From assembly GCF_029193815.1 (NCBI RefSeq), contig NZ_JARFVC010000019.1:1-63737 (forward strand): a DNA stretch of 63,737 bases, given 5' to 3'. The notes beneath the pieces were generated by a model that worked only from the letters and a program-made list of their open reading frames with translations, did no database searches and was not told the origin of the DNA. The DNA is from Cytobacillus sp. S13-E01 (GTDB lineage Bacteria; Bacillota; Bacilli; Bacillales; Bacillaceae_L). The position numbers and the translations under genes are program-made. Shown here piece by piece: positions 7,809 through 25,325 of the stretch. The first letter of the stretch is position 1. Each line of letters opens with the position of its first letter.

Positions 7809-7837
7809 ATGATATAACTTTGTACAGATAATGTCAA
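7809..7837 (-). promoter_or_regulatory. rplM-rpsI promoter (SigA)
   Basis: The minus strand has consensus TTGACA, a 17-bp spacer and TATCAT, about 90 bp before rplM and just after the truA stop. Confidence 0.85.
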
Positions 7838-7855
7838 GAAGATGTTACACCAGGA

Positions 7856-8599
7856 TTAGTTGTCATAGTGAACTTTCCATAAATAAAGCCCATGACCTGG
7901 GGCTGTTTTCCCAGCAAATCCACGGTTCTTTTGTGCTAAAATATTTTTTATCTCTACAGGCATGGTTTTTTTTTGCCCAACTTCCAGAAGAGTTCCAACT
8001 ATTATTCTCACCATATTATAAAGGAAACCATTGCCGACAAATCGAAAGATCAGCTCATCCTCTTCTTTATAATAATCGATCTCAAAAATTGTCCGAACCT
8101 TATCCTTAACTTCTGTTTTCGCCGAGCAAAAGCTAGTAAAGTCATGCTCACCTAACAAATATATTATTGCTTCATCTATTAAATCTAGGTCTAAAGGATA
8201 GGGGAAATGATAACTATAATGCCTTTTAAAGACATCCTGATCAGCTGAAGTAAGTAGCTTATAACGATACTCTTTCGATTGCACATCAAATCGAGCGTGA
8301 AACGCCTCATTTACTTTCTCAATATGAACTACAGCTATATCTTTTGGTAATAGTGAATTAAGAGCTTTCTTCCATCGATCAACAGGAATTGTTAATGATG
8401 TATCAAAGTGAATGACTTGTCCAACAGCGTGAACAGTTGCATCTGTTCTTCCTGATGCAACTACCTTTATTATATTCCCCTTATGAAGCTTAGATAGTGT
8501 ATTCTCAATTTCTAATTGTACAGTCCTTTTATTTGGCTGTAATTGGTATCCTGAAAAAGCAGATCCATCATAAGAAATAATACATTTTAAACGTTCCAT
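7856..8599 (-). CDS. truA: tRNA pseudouridine(38-40) synthase TruA
   Basis: Makes pseudouridine at positions 38-40 of tRNA anticodon stems; 247 aa. The catalytic Asp lies in [10 protein letters not shown] (Asp near residue 53). The usual motif is GRTDxGVHA, so the Gly is Thr here, while the Asp and His are kept. Other landmarks are EFHARF-like [17 protein letters not shown] and the C-terminal [18 protein letters not shown]. It follows ecfT by 12 bp in the same order as in B. subtilis, apparently co-transcribed with the ECF genes. Confidence 0.97.
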   Translation of the reverse strand: MERLKCIISYDGSAFSGYQLQPNKRTVQLEIENTLSKLHKGNIIKVVASGRTDATVHAVGQVIHFDTSLTIPVDRWKKALNSLLPKDIAVVHIEKVNEAFHARFDVQSKEYRYKLLTSADQDVFKRHYSYHFPYPLDLDLIDEAIIYLLGEHDFTSFCSAKTEVKDKVRTIFEIDYYKEEDELIFRFVGNGFLYNMVRIIVGTLLEVGQKKTMPVEIKNILAQKNRGFAGKTAPGHGLYLWKVHYDN

Positions 8600-8611
8600 A
8601 AATCTACCCCA

Positions 8612-9406
8612 TTATCCACGTAATAGAAAAAGACAAACGGCTGTAAGAAAAAGTAAGGATAGTATTGCAGTATCGATTATTCCCCATTCGAGTTTGCGGT
8701 ACTTCGTTCTACCTTCCCCACCCCGATAGCCTCTAGCTTCCATTGCGGTTGCTAAATCTTCAGCACGCTTAAAGGAACTAATAAACAAAGGGACTAATAG
8801 AGGTACGATTGCTTTTACTCGATCTTTTATTGGACCACTTGTAAAGTCTGCTCCACGGGCAGATTGAGCTTTTATTATCTTCTCTGTCTCCTGCATTAGA
8901 GTAGGAATGAATCGTAAAGATATAGACATCATTAAAGCTAATTCATGTACAGGAAGACCTATTCTTTTAAATGGTGATAATAAAGCTTCCATTCCATCCG
9001 TTATTTCAATAGGTGTACTCGTCAGTGTTAATAACGTGGTCATTAATATTAAGAATAAAAACCGTAGCGCGATAAATATCCCCTGCTTAAGTCCCTCTTC
9101 ATAAATATCTAACCAGCCTAACGAGACTATAATATCTCCCCCTTTGGTCATAAATATTTGCAACAAAAAGGTAAAAATAATAATCCATAGTATTGGTTTT
9201 AATCCTGCAAGTAGAAAGCGGATATGAATACCGGTAAGAAAAACAATTGTAAATGTTATCGTTCCCAAAAATGCATAGGTGATAAAATTGTTTGCTAAAA
9301 AAACAATAAAAACATAGAAGAAAATCATTAAAAGTTTGGCACGGGGGTCCATTCTATGAATAAGAGAAGTGCCAGGAACATATTTACCTATTATCATGCT
9401 CTGCAT
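8612..9406 (-). CDS. ecfT: ECF transporter T component EcfT
   Basis: The membrane coupling subunit of group II energy-coupling factor vitamin transporters, 264 aa. It has about five or six transmembrane segments (the first near 26-60, then 68-85, 105-125 and the last at the C-terminus). Two coupling-helix ARG motifs that contact the ATPases are present: SARGADFTSG and MEARGYRGGEG. It works with EcfA1/EcfA2 and separately encoded S components. It is 2 bp after ecfA2. The start MQSMIIGKYVPG matches family N-termini. Confidence 0.96.
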   Translation of the reverse strand: MQSMIIGKYVPGTSLIHRMDPRAKLLMIFFYVFIVFLANNFITYAFLGTITFTIVFLTGIHIRFLLAGLKPILWIIIFTFLLQIFMTKGGDIIVSLGWLDIYEEGLKQGIFIALRFLFLILMTTLLTLTSTPIEITDGMEALLSPFKRIGLPVHELALMMSISLRFIPTLMQETEKIIKAQSARGADFTSGPIKDRVKAIVPLLVPLFISSFKRAEDLATAMEARGYRGGEGRTKYRKLEWGIIDTAILSLLFLTAVCLFLLRG

Positions 9407-9408
9407 TA

Positions 9409-10272
9409 CTACGCTTCACCTCTTACTAAAGTCTGGACAGCTTTTACAAGATCCTCTTGATTTATACATGGAGAAGAAAGGGTCGTACCAAACTTCTGCT
9501 CTAGTAATACCTTAAAGCGAACGACCTCTGGAACATCCAAGCCTACTTTAACAAGTTTCTCAGTTTCTGAAAACACCTCTAATGGTGAGCCTTGTATCAT
9601 TATAGTCCCTTTATTTAATACAATAATATCATCAGCATATAATGCCGCATCCTCCATGCTATGTGTAACTAGAATGGTAGTTATATTTTGATCCTGATGG
9701 AGCTTATAAAATAAATCCATGATTTCTCTTCTACCTCTAGGGTCTAATCCAGCAGTCGGTTCATCGAGCACTAACACCTCTGGTTCCATTGCTAATACCC
9801 CCGCTATTGCAACTCTTCTCATCTGCCCCCCACTTAAATCAAAAGGAGACTTCTGTAAATACTCTTCAGAAAGGCCAACCATCTCAATTACTTTTCTTGC
9901 TTTTTCTCTTGCATCTTTTTCTGAAACCCCAAAGTTCATTGGTCCAAAACATATATCCTTCTCTATTGTTTCTTCAAATAACTGATGTTCGGGAAATTGA
10001 AAGACGATGCCTACCTTTTTTCGGAGCTGTTTCAAATCTTTTGGTTTCTTTGTTGGGTCTATCGTTTGCGTACCTATCGTAATAGATCCAGAAGTAGGCT
10101 TTAACAACCCGTTTAAATGTTGTAGAATTGTAGACTTACCTGACCCAGTATGACCGATTATTGCAACGTAAGAGCCTGAAGAAATGGCAGAATTAATATC
10201 ATATAAGGCAAGGCGTTCAAAGGGTGAATGAGGTTGGTATTTATGTTCTAATTTATTAAACGTAATGTCCAT
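9409..10272 (-). CDS. ecfA2: ECF transporter ATPase EcfA2
   Basis: An ABC ATPase of 287 aa powering ECF vitamin uptake, paired with EcfA1. Walker A is GHTGSGKST (about 40-48), Q-loop [12 protein letters not shown], signature [13 protein letters not shown], Walker [13 protein letters not shown], and switch His in VTHSMED. The start [13 protein letters not shown] matches the family, and overlaps the end of ecfA1 by 25 bp, suggesting translational coupling. Confidence 0.97.
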   Translation of the reverse strand: MDITFNKLEHKYQPHSPFERLALYDINSAISSGSYVAIIGHTGSGKSTILQHLNGLLKPTSGSITIGTQTIDPTKKPKDLKQLRKKVGIVFQFPEHQLFEETIEKDICFGPMNFGVSEKDAREKARKVIEMVGLSEEYLQKSPFDLSGGQMRRVAIAGVLAMEPEVLVLDEPTAGLDPRGRREIMDLFYKLHQDQNITTILVTHSMEDAALYADDIIVLNKGTIMIQGSPLEVFSETEKLVKVGLDVPEVVRFKVLLEQKFGTTLSSPCINQEDLVKAVQTLVRGEA

Positions 10273-11090
10273 AATTCATTCACCAAATCCTCTTCATTTA
10301 AATGATATTTCGTAATTGGTATTCCATTTGCCCTTAATACTTTACTAAGCTTCACTGAAAACGGAATGTCTAAACCAATCGCAACAAGTTCTTGATCAAG
10401 TGTAAATATATCCTCTGGAGTCCCCTCTGCATAAATCTCACCTTTTTTCATTACAATGATACGATCAGCCTTTGCTGCCTCATCTAAGTCATGTGTAATA
10501 GATATAACAGTCATATTTGTCTCTTCTTTAAGTTTGCGTACTATTTTAAGTACTTCCTCACGCCCTTTGGGATCTAGCATAGATGTCGCTTCATCTAAAA
10601 TAATTAATTCAGGCAAAACTGCAAGTACTCCTGCAATGGCCACTCGTTGTTTTTGACCACCTGAAAGGTTATGGGGTTCACTATCGATAAATGTTTCCAT
10701 TTTAACCATTTTAATTGCTTTATCCATACGTATTAACATCTCTTCTCGAGGAACACCATTATTTTCTAATCCAAATGCAACGTCATCTCTAACGGTGGTC
10801 CCTACAAATTGATTATCTGGATTTTGAAAAACCATCCCAATTTTTTTTCTAATTTCCCAAATTGAGTCTTCCGTTAGTAGTGTACTACCCACAGAAACAG
10901 TTCCTCTTTGAGGTAACAACAGGCCATTAAGAATCTTAGCCAATGTTGATTTACCTGAACCGTTATGACCAACGATTGCTAGCCATTCACCTTTAGTGAT
11001 AGAAAATGATACATCTTTTAACGCATAGCCTGAATCGTCGTATTGAAAAGATAAACGATCAACTACAAGTATGCTTTTTTCCATCCCCAT
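10248..11090 (-). CDS. ecfA1: ECF transporter ATPase EcfA1
   Basis: The first ATPase of the ECF module, 280 aa. Walker [10 protein letters not shown] (about 41-49), Q-loop [10 protein letters not shown], signature [16 protein letters not shown], Walker [14 protein letters not shown] and H-loop ITHDLDEA are intact. It leads the ecfA1-ecfA2-ecfT-truA unit, downstream of the alpha operon terminator. No convincing promoter is seen in the 190 bp before it. A GAGAGGG ribosome site precedes the ATG. Confidence 0.96.
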   Translation of the reverse strand: MGMEKSILVVDRLSFQYDDSGYALKDVSFSITKGEWLAIVGHNGSGKSTLAKILNGLLLPQRGTVSVGSTLLTEDSIWEIRKKIGMVFQNPDNQFVGTTVRDDVAFGLENNGVPREEMLIRMDKAIKMVKMETFIDSEPHNLSGGQKQRVAIAGVLAVLPELIILDEATSMLDPKGREEVLKIVRKLKEETNMTVISITHDLDEAAKADRIIVMKKGEIYAEGTPEDIFTLDQELVAIGLDIPFSVKLSKVLRANGIPITKYHLNEEDLVNELWTLRLIN

Positions 11091-11281
11091 ACTAATCTAC
11101 CCTCTCTATTCTAACTTAAAAAAACTATGATCGCATAAACAACCAAAAGTTAAAACAACAAGTTCTACCAAATAATTCTACACTCTACTCTACTAAACGT
11201 TGTTGAAAAAGTCACTACATCTATATGGCCTCAAATGAAAAACTGATATTCCTTTTATGAAGGAAGGATTAATAGCCAAAT

Positions 11282-11326
11282 AAAAAAGGGCATAGAACAA
11301 GTTTATTTAAACTGTCCCGCCCTTAT
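11282..11326 (-). terminator. terminator at the end of the S10-spc-alpha cluster
   Basis: The minus strand forms AAGGGC...GCCCTT with a partly paired ACAGTTTA/TAAACTTGT interior, then a T-run, 20 bp past rplQ. Confidence 0.85.
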
Positions 11327-11345
11327 AATTTTTAAAAGTAAATAA

Positions 11346-11735
<390 letters not shown>

Positions 11736-11783
11736 TTAATCCGAAGATTAAACAAGAAAATGCCTAGTTAGCGAGATGCGTAA

Positions 11784-12728
11784 CTAGTCATCTTTACGTA
11801 AGCCTAAACCTAAATCCTCAAGCTTAGCCTTAACTTCTTCTAATGATTTTCGACCAAGGTTACGAACCTTCATCATATCTTCTTCTGTCTTATGAGCAAG
11901 TTCTTGAACAGTATTGATACCTGCACGCTTTAAGCAATTATAAGAACGGACTGAAAGATCAAGTTCCTCAATTGTCATTTCTAGAACTTTTTCCTTTTGG
12001 TCTTCTTCTTTTTCTACCATAATTTCCGCGTGTTGGGCTTCATCAGTTAGTCCAACAAAAATATTCAAATGCTCAGTTAAGATTTTAGATCCAAGAGCAA
12101 CTGCTTCTTTTGGACCAGTACTACCGTCAGTCCATACATCAATTGTTAACTTATCAAAGTTCGACACTTGTCCTACACGTGTATTTTCAACTTGATAGGT
12201 TACACGTGATACAGGTGTATAGATAGAATCAATAGGAATAACACCTATTGGTTGATCTTCACGTTTATTAGCAACAGCTGGGCTGTAACCACGACCTCTT
12301 CTAGCAGTGAGTCTCACGCGAAAATGTGCATCTTTTGCTAAGTTAGCAATATGAAGGTCAGGATTTAGAATTTCTACGTCACTATCGTGAGTAATATCTG
12401 CTGCTGTTACTGATCCTTCACCCTGTACATCAATTTCGAGCGTCTTCTCTTCATCAGAATAGATTTTAAGTGCCAGCTTTTTCACATTTAAAATGATAGA
12501 TGTTACATCTTCTACGACGCCTTCAATTGTTGAGAACTCATGCAGTACACTATCTATTTGAATAGAAGTTACAGCGGCACCAGGGAGAGAAGATAATAGG
12601 ATACGACGCAAGGAGTTACCCAATGTTGTACCATATCCACGCTCGAGTGGCTCGACCACGAATTTACCAAACTTGGTATCTTCGCTGATTTCAACCGTTT
12701 CGATTTTTGGTTTTTCAATTTCGATCAT
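11784..12728 (-). CDS. rpoA: RNA polymerase alpha subunit
   Basis: The alpha subunit (314 aa) dimerises to start RNAP assembly, and its C-terminal domain contacts UP elements and activators. The N-terminal assembly domain includes [28 protein letters not shown] (about 27-54). The flexible linker is acidic (KEEDQKEK, about 240), and the CTD has [22 protein letters not shown] and [16 protein letters not shown]. It lies between rpsK and rplQ as usual, but the 184-bp gap before it holds a possible extra promoter. Confidence 0.99.
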   Translation of the reverse strand: MIEIEKPKIETVEISEDTKFGKFVVEPLERGYGTTLGNSLRRILLSSLPGAAVTSIQIDSVLHEFSTIEGVVEDVTSIILNVKKLALKIYSDEEKTLEIDVQGEGSVTAADITHDSDVEILNPDLHIANLAKDAHFRVRLTARRGRGYSPAVANKREDQPIGVIPIDSIYTPVSRVTYQVENTRVGQVSNFDKLTIDVWTDGSTGPKEAVALGSKILTEHLNIFVGLTDEAQHAEIMVEKEEDQKEKVLEMTIEELDLSVRSYNCLKRAGINTVQELAHKTEEDMMKVRNLGRKSLEEVKAKLEDLGLGLRKDD

Positions 12729-12867
12729 TTATAAACCCTCCTTCAAAACGTCGAAACCCCGGCTAGATTCATCTTTTCTATATATCTAACCGAAATTCCC
12801 TATAAGTAAGTTCCCGAATGTGCACAACAACTGATTAATAATTCTGTAAGAACTTATAAATTACTTT

Positions 12868-12896
12868 ATCATAACCCATTATAGACATGGATACAA
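12868..12896 (-). promoter_or_regulatory. possible internal promoter for rpoA-rplQ
   Basis: The minus strand has TTGTAT, a 17-bp spacer and TATGAT in the 184-bp rpsK-rpoA gap. It may raise rpoA expression relative to the upstream ribosomal genes. Confidence 0.5.
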
Positions 12897-12912
12897 AATC
12901 TATACAGAAAAA

Positions 12913-13302
12913 TTAAACACGGCGACGTTTTGGTGGACGGCATCCGTTATGAGGAACTGGAGTTACGTCTTTAATTGCTGTAACTTCTAACCCTGCTGCT
13001 TGAAGGCTACGGATTGCAGCTTCACGACCAGCACCAGGACCTTTTACAGTAACTTCAAGAGTTTTCATACCATGATCAACAGAAGCTTTTGCAGCAGTTT
13101 CAGCAGCCATTTGGGCAGCGAAAGGTGTAGATTTACGAGATCCTTTGAAACCTAAAGATCCAGCACTAGACCACGCAATTGCATTTCCATGAACATCAGT
13201 AATTGTAACAATTGTGTTGTTGAATGTTGAACGGATATGAGCTATACCAGCTTCAATATTCTTTTTCACACGACGTTTACGAGTATTCGTTTTACGTGCC
13301 AT
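12913..13302 (-). CDS. rpsK: 30S ribosomal protein uS11
   Basis: uS11 of 129 aa, a platform protein that helps form the mRNA exit region. Conserved stretches are [31 protein letters not shown] and the C-terminal [12 protein letters not shown]. It lies 20 bp after rpsM within the alpha cluster and has a GGAGGGAAT ribosome site. Confidence 0.99.
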   Translation of the reverse strand: MARKTNTRKRRVKKNIEAGIAHIRSTFNNTIVTITDVHGNAIAWSSAGSLGFKGSRKSTPFAAQMAAETAAKASVDHGMKTLEVTVKGPGAGREAAIRSLQAAGLEVTAIKDVTPVPHNGCRPPKRRRV

Positions 13303-13321
13303 TGTCTAATTCCCTCCTTTA

Positions 13322-13687
13322 CTATTTTTTCTTATTTGCTACAGTACGGCGTGGACCTTTACGTGTACGAGCATTGTTTTTTGTATTTTGACCACGAACA
13401 GGTAATCCGCGACGGTGACGAAGACCACGGTAAGAACCAATTTCGATTAGACGCTTAACGTTAAGTGAAATTTCACGACGAAGGTCACCTTCTACTTTAA
13501 GACGATCAATTACTTCACGGATTTTTCCTAATTCTTCTTCAGTTAAATCACGAACGCGTGTATCTGTAGAAACACCAGCCTCTGCAAGTACTTTTTGAGC
13601 TGTAGTTGTTCCGATACCATAGATATATGTTAAAGATATTACTACACGTTTTTCACGTGGAATATCAACACCAGCAATACGTGCCAT
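13322..13687 (-). CDS. rpsM: 30S ribosomal protein uS13
   Basis: uS13 of 121 aa, located in the 30S head, contacting 50S bridges and P-site tRNA. It begins [26 protein letters not shown], has the [22 protein letters not shown] motif and ends in a Lys-rich tail. An AAGGAGGT ribosome site lies upstream. It sits between rpmJ and rpsK. Confidence 0.99.
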   Translation of the reverse strand: MARIAGVDIPREKRVVISLTYIYGIGTTTAQKVLAEAGVSTDTRVRDLTEEELGKIREVIDRLKVEGDLRREISLNVKRLIEIGSYRGLRHRRGLPVRGQNTKNNARTRKGPRRTVANKKK

Positions 13688-13710
13688 TTATACGTACACC
13701 TCCTTGTATA

Positions 13711-13827
<117 letters not shown>

Positions 13828-13856
13828 TCAAACCTCCTCGATAGTACGGAGTGCAT

Positions 13857-14075
13857 TTATTTGAATCGGTACGTAATTCTACCGCGTGTTAAGTCATATG
13901 GTGATAATTCTACCGTAACTTTGTCGCCAGGTAAAATGCGGATGAAGTGCATACGAATTTTACCAGATACATGTGCTAATACAGTGTGACCATTTTCTAA
14001 TTCAACCTTAAACATTGCGTTAGGTAATGTCTCTGCAACAGTACCTTCAACTTCAATTACATCGTCTTTAGCCAT
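13857..14075 (-). CDS. infA: translation initiation factor IF-1
   Basis: IF-1 of 72 aa, an OB-fold protein that occupies the 30S A site during initiation. The sequence starts [20 protein letters not shown] and includes [33 protein letters not shown]. It overlaps the preceding KOW-domain gene by 8 bp and precedes rpmJ. Confidence 0.99.
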   Translation of the reverse strand: MAKDDVIEVEGTVAETLPNAMFKVELENGHTVLAHVSGKIRMHFIRILPGDKVTVELSPYDLTRGRITYRFK

Positions 14076-14388
14076 CGAATTGTTCTCCCTTCTTCAAATC
14101 AGTAACGTGCTCATTGACAAACTTCATTAACGAAAACGCGAGTTTACCGTTTGTCACACGACCAGTTTCATTAATACTGCTCTGAACTTCCGGAGATACG
14201 CAATTAAAAAATTCAAGATGATTAATGTTTTTCTTCTTAGGATTATTGAACTTCCGCTTATCCCCATCTGCTAGTAAAACGAAGCGTTCATCGAGAATTT
14301 CAATAATTACGGTATACTGTCCAGCATCTCTGCCCCCCGTAATCAAAACAAACTGACCTATGCGTGGACTCAAATCAGATTCGCGCAA
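14068..14388 (-). CDS. KOW-domain RNA-binding protein (YbzG-like)
   Basis: A 106-aa protein that starts with a KOW-like motif ([23 protein letters not shown]) and a following [20 protein letters not shown] stretch. The C-terminal third ([20 protein letters not shown]) is helical. Bacillus genomes have a similar gene between map and infA. It is probably a ribosome- or RNA-associated protein, but no experimental role is known to me. Translation likely starts at TTG, and the gene overlaps infA by 8 bp, implying coupling. Confidence 0.88.
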   Translation of the reverse strand: MRESDLSPRIGQFVLITGGRDAGQYTVIIEILDERFVLLADGDKRKFNNPKKKNINHLEFFNCVSPEVQSSINETGRVTNGKLAFSLMKFVNEHVTDLKKGEQFDG

Positions 14389-14404
14389 AACTTATCACCT
14401 TCAC

Positions 14405-15813
<1,409 letters not shown>

Positions 15814-15860
15814 TCAGTCTCTTATATTCAGGTTCTGGGAACTAAGATTCCCAGTACCAT

Positions 15861-17153
15861 TTATTTAATAAAGCCTTTGTAATGACGTTTTACAAGCTGA
15901 CTTTCAAGCCCTTTCATCGTTTCAAGCGCAACACCAACAACGATTAGTAAACTTGTTCCACCAATTTGTGCAGAAGGTGGTAAATCAGCAAACTTTATAA
16001 AGAATACAGGAAGAACTGAAATTGCTGATAAGAATATCGCACCAACAAAAGTAAGTCTATAAAGAATACGTGTTACATATTCCTGTGTGTTCTTTCCTGG
16101 CCGAATGCCTGGAATATATCCACCTTGCTTCTTTAGATTTTCTGCCATTTGTTCTGGGTTTACCTGAACAAATGTATAGAAATACGTAAAAGCGACAATT
16201 AGTGCAACATAAATTATCATTCCGACCGGTTGTGTATAATCGAATGTTCTTTGAATCCATAATGTAACATCATTTTGGCCAAAGAACGAAGCGATAGTTG
16301 GTGGAGTTATGATAAATGAAACTGCAAAGATTACTGGAATAACTCCTGCTGCATTTACTTTAAGCGGTAGGTGAGTTGAATGACCACCAACTGGGCTATT
16401 CGCAACTACACGCTTAGCATATTGAATCGGAATCTTACGTAATGCTTGTTGTATAAAGATTACTCCAACAACGATAGCAATAACAGCTAATAGAAGTAAA
16501 ATGACAGTAACAATACGAAGGAATAGTTGATCCCCTGCATCTCCAAATTGCTGAGCATAAATTTGATTCACTGTAGTAGGAATAGCAGCCACAATCCCTG
16601 CAAAGATAATGATAGAAATACCATTACCTACTCCTTTTGCAGTAATCTGTTCGCCTAACCACATTAAAAATGCAGTTCCTGCAGTTAATACTGTAGCAAT
16701 AAGCAAATAGGTTCCTATACCGGGATTTTCTATTAATTGTCCGCCAGCTAAATTATTGAAACCGTAAGACATACCAAGTGCCTGGATAAATCCTAGCACA
16801 ATTGTACCATAGCGTGTAAACTGAGCTAATTTACGTCGACCAACTTCACCTTGCTTTGACCATTCTGTAAACTTTGGCACAACATCCATTTGTAATAATT
16901 GTACAATGATGGATGCTGTAATGTATGGCATAATTCCCATTGCAAGAATAGAGAAGTTATATAATGCGCCTCCACCAAATGTGTTCAGAATACCAAACAC
17001 ATTCAATTCATCGCTCATTTTCAAAACATCAGCATTAACACTAGGTACTGGTATGAACGTACCAATTCTAAATATAACTAACATTAGAAGGGTGAATATG
17101 ATTTTGTTTCTTATATCACCCACGCGCATAAAATTGGAGATTGTCTGAAACAT
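15861..17153 (-). CDS. secY: protein translocase subunit SecY
   Basis: The channel-forming subunit of the SecYEG export machine, 430 aa with ten predicted membrane segments. The N-terminal GDIRNKIIFTLLMLVIFRIGTF, the cytoplasmic loop with RKIPIQYAKRVV, and the long loop KKQGGYIPGIRPGKNT near residue 340 are typical. Its start codon overlaps the rplO stop by one base (TAATG), so translation is probably coupled. Confidence 0.99.
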   Translation of the reverse strand: MFQTISNFMRVGDIRNKIIFTLLMLVIFRIGTFIPVPSVNADVLKMSDELNVFGILNTFGGGALYNFSILAMGIMPYITASIIVQLLQMDVVPKFTEWSKQGEVGRRKLAQFTRYGTIVLGFIQALGMSYGFNNLAGGQLIENPGIGTYLLIATVLTAGTAFLMWLGEQITAKGVGNGISIIIFAGIVAAIPTTVNQIYAQQFGDAGDQLFLRIVTVILLLLAVIAIVVGVIFIQQALRKIPIQYAKRVVANSPVGGHSTHLPLKVNAAGVIPVIFAVSFIITPPTIASFFGQNDVTLWIQRTFDYTQPVGMIIYVALIVAFTYFYTFVQVNPEQMAENLKKQGGYIPGIRPGKNTQEYVTRILYRLTFVGAIFLSAISVLPVFFIKFADLPPSAQIGGTSLLIVVGVALETMKGLESQLVKRHYKGFIK

Positions 17154-17593
17154 TAAATCACCTCAGTTTGACCGCCTGCAGCTTCAATAGCTTCTTTTGC
17201 GGCAGAGGAAAATTTATGAGCTCTCACATTAAGTTTCTTTTCAAGAGTTCCTTTAGCAAGAACTTTCACGCCAGCATTTAGTTTACTAATTACACCAGTT
17301 TCAAGTAAAAGTTCTGGTGTAACTTCAGTACCGTCTTCAAAACGATTAAGGGTCTCTAGGTTAACAACTGCAAAGTCCTTGCGGTTAATGTTAGTGAAAC
17401 CACGTTTAGGTAGACGTTGGAATAAAGGTGTTTGACCACCCTCAAATCCTGGACGAACACCACCACCAGAACGAGCATTTTGACCTTTATGACCTCTTCC
17501 AGCCGTTTTCCCGTTACCAGAACCTGTACCACGACCTACACGGTTACGTGTTTTACGAGAACCTTCTGCTGGTTTTAATTCATGAAGTTTCAT
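17153..17593 (-). CDS. rplO: 50S ribosomal protein uL15
   Basis: uL15 of 146 aa, a 23S-binding protein with a long basic glycine-rich N-terminal extension ([25 protein letters not shown]). The globular C-terminal part ends [16 protein letters not shown]. It lies between rpmD and secY in the spc order and has a GGAGGTGCCC ribosome site. Confidence 0.99.
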   Translation of the reverse strand: MKLHELKPAEGSRKTRNRVGRGTGSGNGKTAGRGHKGQNARSGGGVRPGFEGGQTPLFQRLPKRGFTNINRKDFAVVNLETLNRFEDGTEVTPELLLETGVISKLNAGVKVLAKGTLEKKLNVRAHKFSSAAKEAIEAAGGQTEVI

Positions 17594-17623
17594 TTGGGCA
17601 CCTCCTTATTTGTGAAGATTCAA

Positions 17624-17806
17624 TTATTGTTCCTTAACTGTAACTAGATGAGAAACTTTATTAATCATACCGCGAATCGCAGCATTGTCATCGTGAACTA
17701 CAGTTTGATGCATTTTATTTAAGCCTAGTGTGCGAACAGTTACACGTTGATCTTCAGGACGACCTATTACACTACGAGTGAGGGTAATTACTAATTTGTT
17801 TGCCAT
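17624..17806 (-). CDS. rpmD: 50S ribosomal protein uL30
   Basis: uL30 of 60 aa, beginning [20 protein letters not shown], with the conserved [20 protein letters not shown] core. Lies between rpsE and rplO in the spc cluster. Found in most Bacillus but absent from some bacteria. Confidence 0.98.
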   Translation of the reverse strand: MANKLVITLTRSVIGRPEDQRVTVRTLGLNKMHQTVVHDDNAAIRGMINKVSHLVTVKEQ

Positions 17807-17820
17807 TTTAAGTTCCCTCC

Positions 17821-18342
<522 letters not shown>

Positions 18343-18705
18343 TTAAAATTCTAGACCAGCCTCACGTGCTGCATCTGCTAATGCTTTAATACGTCCGTGA
18401 TAAAGGTATCCTCCGCGGTCAAATACAACTGATTTAATACCTTTTTCTTGAGCACGCTTAGCAACTAGCTCTCCAACTTTAACAGCAGCGGCTAAATTTG
18501 ATGTAGAGTCTAGGTTAAGATCTTTTTCTATAGTTGAAGCACTAGCAATCGTAACTGAATTTGTATCATCGATTACTTGAGCATAAAAGTGTTGATTTGA
18601 ACGATACACATTTAAACGAGGGCGTGTAGCAGTTCCTGATAATTTTGAACGAACACGAGCATGTCTTTTCTTACGAACTATATTTTTATCAGGTTTCGTA
18701 ATCAT
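18343..18705 (-). CDS. rplR: 50S ribosomal protein uL18
   Basis: uL18 of 120 aa, which carries 5S rRNA into the central protuberance together with uL5. The basic N-terminus [26 protein letters not shown] and the C-terminal [26 protein letters not shown] are standard. It lies between rplF and rpsE. Confidence 0.99.
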   Translation of the reverse strand: MITKPDKNIVRKKRHARVRSKLSGTATRPRLNVYRSNQHFYAQVIDDTNSVTIASASTIEKDLNLDSTSNLAAAVKVGELVAKRAQEKGIKSVVFDRGGYLYHGRIKALADAAREAGLEF

Positions 18706-18737
18706 CTACGTCACTCCTTTCTTTTATCTATCCTGCA

Positions 18738-19274
18738 TTACTTCGCAGTCTTACCTTCTTTACGACGAACTTTTTCACCTTCGTAACGGATACCTTTTCC
18801 TTTATAAGGCTCAGGTGGTCTTACATCACGAATATTAGCAGCTAATGCACCAACACGTTCTTTGTCGATTCCTTTAACAATGATCTTAGTGTTAGCTGGT
18901 ACTTCTACTTCAACTCCAGCCTCAGGAACGATTTCAACTGGATGTGAGTAACCAACGTTAAGAACAAGTTTGTTACCAGATTTAGAAGCACGATAACCGA
19001 CACCTACTAATTCAAGACCTCTTTCGTAACCTTTTGCTACACCTTCAACCATGTTTCCAAGAATACTTCGAGTCGTACCATGAAGCGCACGGTGCTCTTT
19101 ATTATCAGTAGGACGAGTAACGGTAACTACGTTCTCTTCTATATTAATTGTAATTTCAGAGTGGAAAGTACGAGTAAGTTCGCCTTTCGGTCCTTTTACA
19201 GTAACAGTGTTATCATTGTTTGTAACAGTAACACCAGTTGGAATTTCTAATATTTTTTTACCAACACGTGACAT
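18738..19274 (-). CDS. rplF: 50S ribosomal protein uL6
   Basis: uL6 of 178 aa, at the base of the GTPase-associated stalk next to the sarcin-ricin loop. It starts [17 protein letters not shown] and has the C-terminal signature [23 protein letters not shown]. Two tandem similar alpha/beta domains are implied by length. Follows rpsH in the spc order. Confidence 0.99.
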   Translation of the reverse strand: MSRVGKKILEIPTGVTVTNNDNTVTVKGPKGELTRTFHSEITINIEENVVTVTRPTDNKEHRALHGTTRSILGNMVEGVAKGYERGLELVGVGYRASKSGNKLVLNVGYSHPVEIVPEAGVEVEVPANTKIIVKGIDKERVGALAANIRDVRPPEPYKGKGIRYEGEKVRRKEGKTAK

Positions 19275-19304
19275 CTATTACACCTCCATTCTTTAAAAAG
19301 CTTA

Positions 19305-19724
<420 letters not shown>

Positions 19725-19734
19725 TTATAGGGTT

Positions 19735-20473
<739 letters not shown>

Positions 20474-20494
20474 TTCAGTACCTCCTTTCTTTTA

Positions 20495-20806
20495 CTATTT
20501 GTCTAATAATTCACCAGATTTTTTTGCTACACGTACCTTTTTACCTTCGACAACACTATAACCCACTCTTGTAGGAGTACTTGTTTTAGGGTCTAATGGC
20601 ATTACATTTGATACATGGATAGGTGCTTCTTGACTGATGATTCCACCTTGTGGGTTTGCTTGTGAAGGTTTTGAATGTTTTTTAACAATATTCACACCTT
20701 CTACAAGAACACGGCTTTTCTTTGGGAAAGCTTCAAGGATTACACCTTGTTTCCCTTTGTCTTTACCAGAGATAACTTGTACTTTGTCACCCTTTTTTAC
20801 ATGCAT
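20495..20806 (-). CDS. rplX: 50S ribosomal protein uL24
   Basis: uL24 of 103 aa, an assembly initiator at the tunnel exit. A KOW motif starts at residue 4 ([21 protein letters not shown]). [20 protein letters not shown] is the family's central signature. Follows rplN with 39 bp spacing. Confidence 0.99.
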   Translation of the reverse strand: MHVKKGDKVQVISGKDKGKQGVILEAFPKKSRVLVEGVNIVKKHSKPSQANPQGGIISQEAPIHVSNVMPLDPKTSTPTRVGYSVVEGKKVRVAKKSGELLDK

Positions 20807-20845
20807 CTAACTGCACCTCCTTAAAAGGCCTTTATAATTTTCGAT

Positions 20846-21241
<396 letters not shown>

Positions 21242-21256
21242 CTATCCGAACATTTA

Positions 21257-21520
<264 letters not shown>

Positions 21521-21542
21521 TTAAGCAAACCCTCCTCTCTGG

Positions 21543-22832
<1,290 letters not shown>

Positions 22833-22835
22833 TGA

Positions 22836-23473
<638 letters not shown>

Positions 23474-23530
23474 ATGTGAACCTCCCTTCGCGATTTTTCT
23501 ACGGTTCCCTTGAACCGTAGCTTAACCCCG

Positions 23531-24376
<846 letters not shown>

Positions 24377-24388
24377 TCACTAAAAGAC

Positions 24389-24676
24389 TTATACTTCAAA
24401 GAATTCGATTTCTTTGCTGTCATTTGTTAATTTAACAATTGCTTTTCTACGACGGTTAGTGTAACCACTGTGACGTCCCATACGTTTGAATTTACCTTTG
24501 TAATTCATGATGTTAACTTTCTCTACATCAACTCCAAAGATTTGCTCGATAGCATCTTTGACTTCCGTTTTGTTAGCTCTAACATCAACATCAAATGTAT
24601 ATTTTTTTTCAGACATTAAATCCGTTGAACGTTCAGTAATAACGGGGCGCTTAATAATATCACGAGGATCTTTCAT
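24389..24676 (-). CDS. rplW: 50S ribosomal protein uL23
   Basis: uL23 of 95 aa, at the tunnel exit where trigger factor and SRP dock. It starts [20 protein letters not shown] and has [27 protein letters not shown]. Its start codon overlaps the rplD stop by one base. Confidence 0.99.
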   Translation of the reverse strand: MKDPRDIIKRPVITERSTDLMSEKKYTFDVDVRANKTEVKDAIEQIFGVDVEKVNIMNYKGKFKRMGRHSGYTNRRRKAIVKLTNDSKEIEFFEV

Positions 24677-25299
24677 TATGCAAGCACCTCCTCTACTTTT
24701 TCCACCGCAGCTTTAGTCATAATAAGCTTATCGTGGTTAAGCACATCAAGAACATTAATACCATTAGCAGTAACAACAGTTACTCCAGGAATATTACGAG
24801 CAGATAAAGCAACAGTTTCATTTATATCACCTGTTACGATTAATGCTTTGCGCTCGATTGATAGTCCTTTTAAAACCGCAGACATTTCTTTAGTCTTCGG
24901 TGCTTCGAATGATAGGTTATCTAAAACTAATAGATTGTTCTCTAATACTTTAGTAGATAAAGCGGATTTGACTGCTAAACGACGTACTTTTTTTGGTAAT
25001 TTAAAGCTATAGCTTCTTGGTGTAGGTCCAAATACAATTCCGCCTCCACGCCATTGTGGTGAACGAATAGAACCTTGACGAGCGCGACCTGTACCTTTTT
25101 GTTTCCAAGGCTTGCGTCCTCCGCCACGTACTTCTGAACGAACTTTTACTTTATGAGTTCCTTGACGTAAGGAAGCTCTTTGCATAATAACAGCATCAAA
25201 TAATACTTGATTATTTGGCTCAATACCGAAAATCGACTCATTTAATTCGATTTCTCCAACATTTGAACCTTTTTGGTTATACAATGCAATTTTAGGCAT
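24676..25299 (-). CDS. rplD: 50S ribosomal protein uL4
   Basis: uL4 of 207 aa. Its extended loop ([25 protein letters not shown] region, about 60-85) reaches into the peptide tunnel. In some bacteria L4 represses the S10 operon; no L4-specific evidence is seen here. Lies between rplC and rplW. Confidence 0.99.
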   Translation of the reverse strand: MPKIALYNQKGSNVGEIELNESIFGIEPNNQVLFDAVIMQRASLRQGTHKVKVRSEVRGGGRKPWKQKGTGRARQGSIRSPQWRGGGIVFGPTPRSYSFKLPKKVRRLAVKSALSTKVLENNLLVLDNLSFEAPKTKEMSAVLKGLSIERKALIVTGDINETVALSARNIPGVTVVTANGINVLDVLNHDKLIMTKAAVEKVEEVLA

Positions 25300-25325
25300 T
25301 TGTATGTCCTCCTTTCTTAAAGAGA

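Noticed and set aside
11091-11281. Promoter for the ecfA1 unit
   Set aside because: Only weak matches such as TTGTTG-17-TTATGC were found, so none is called.
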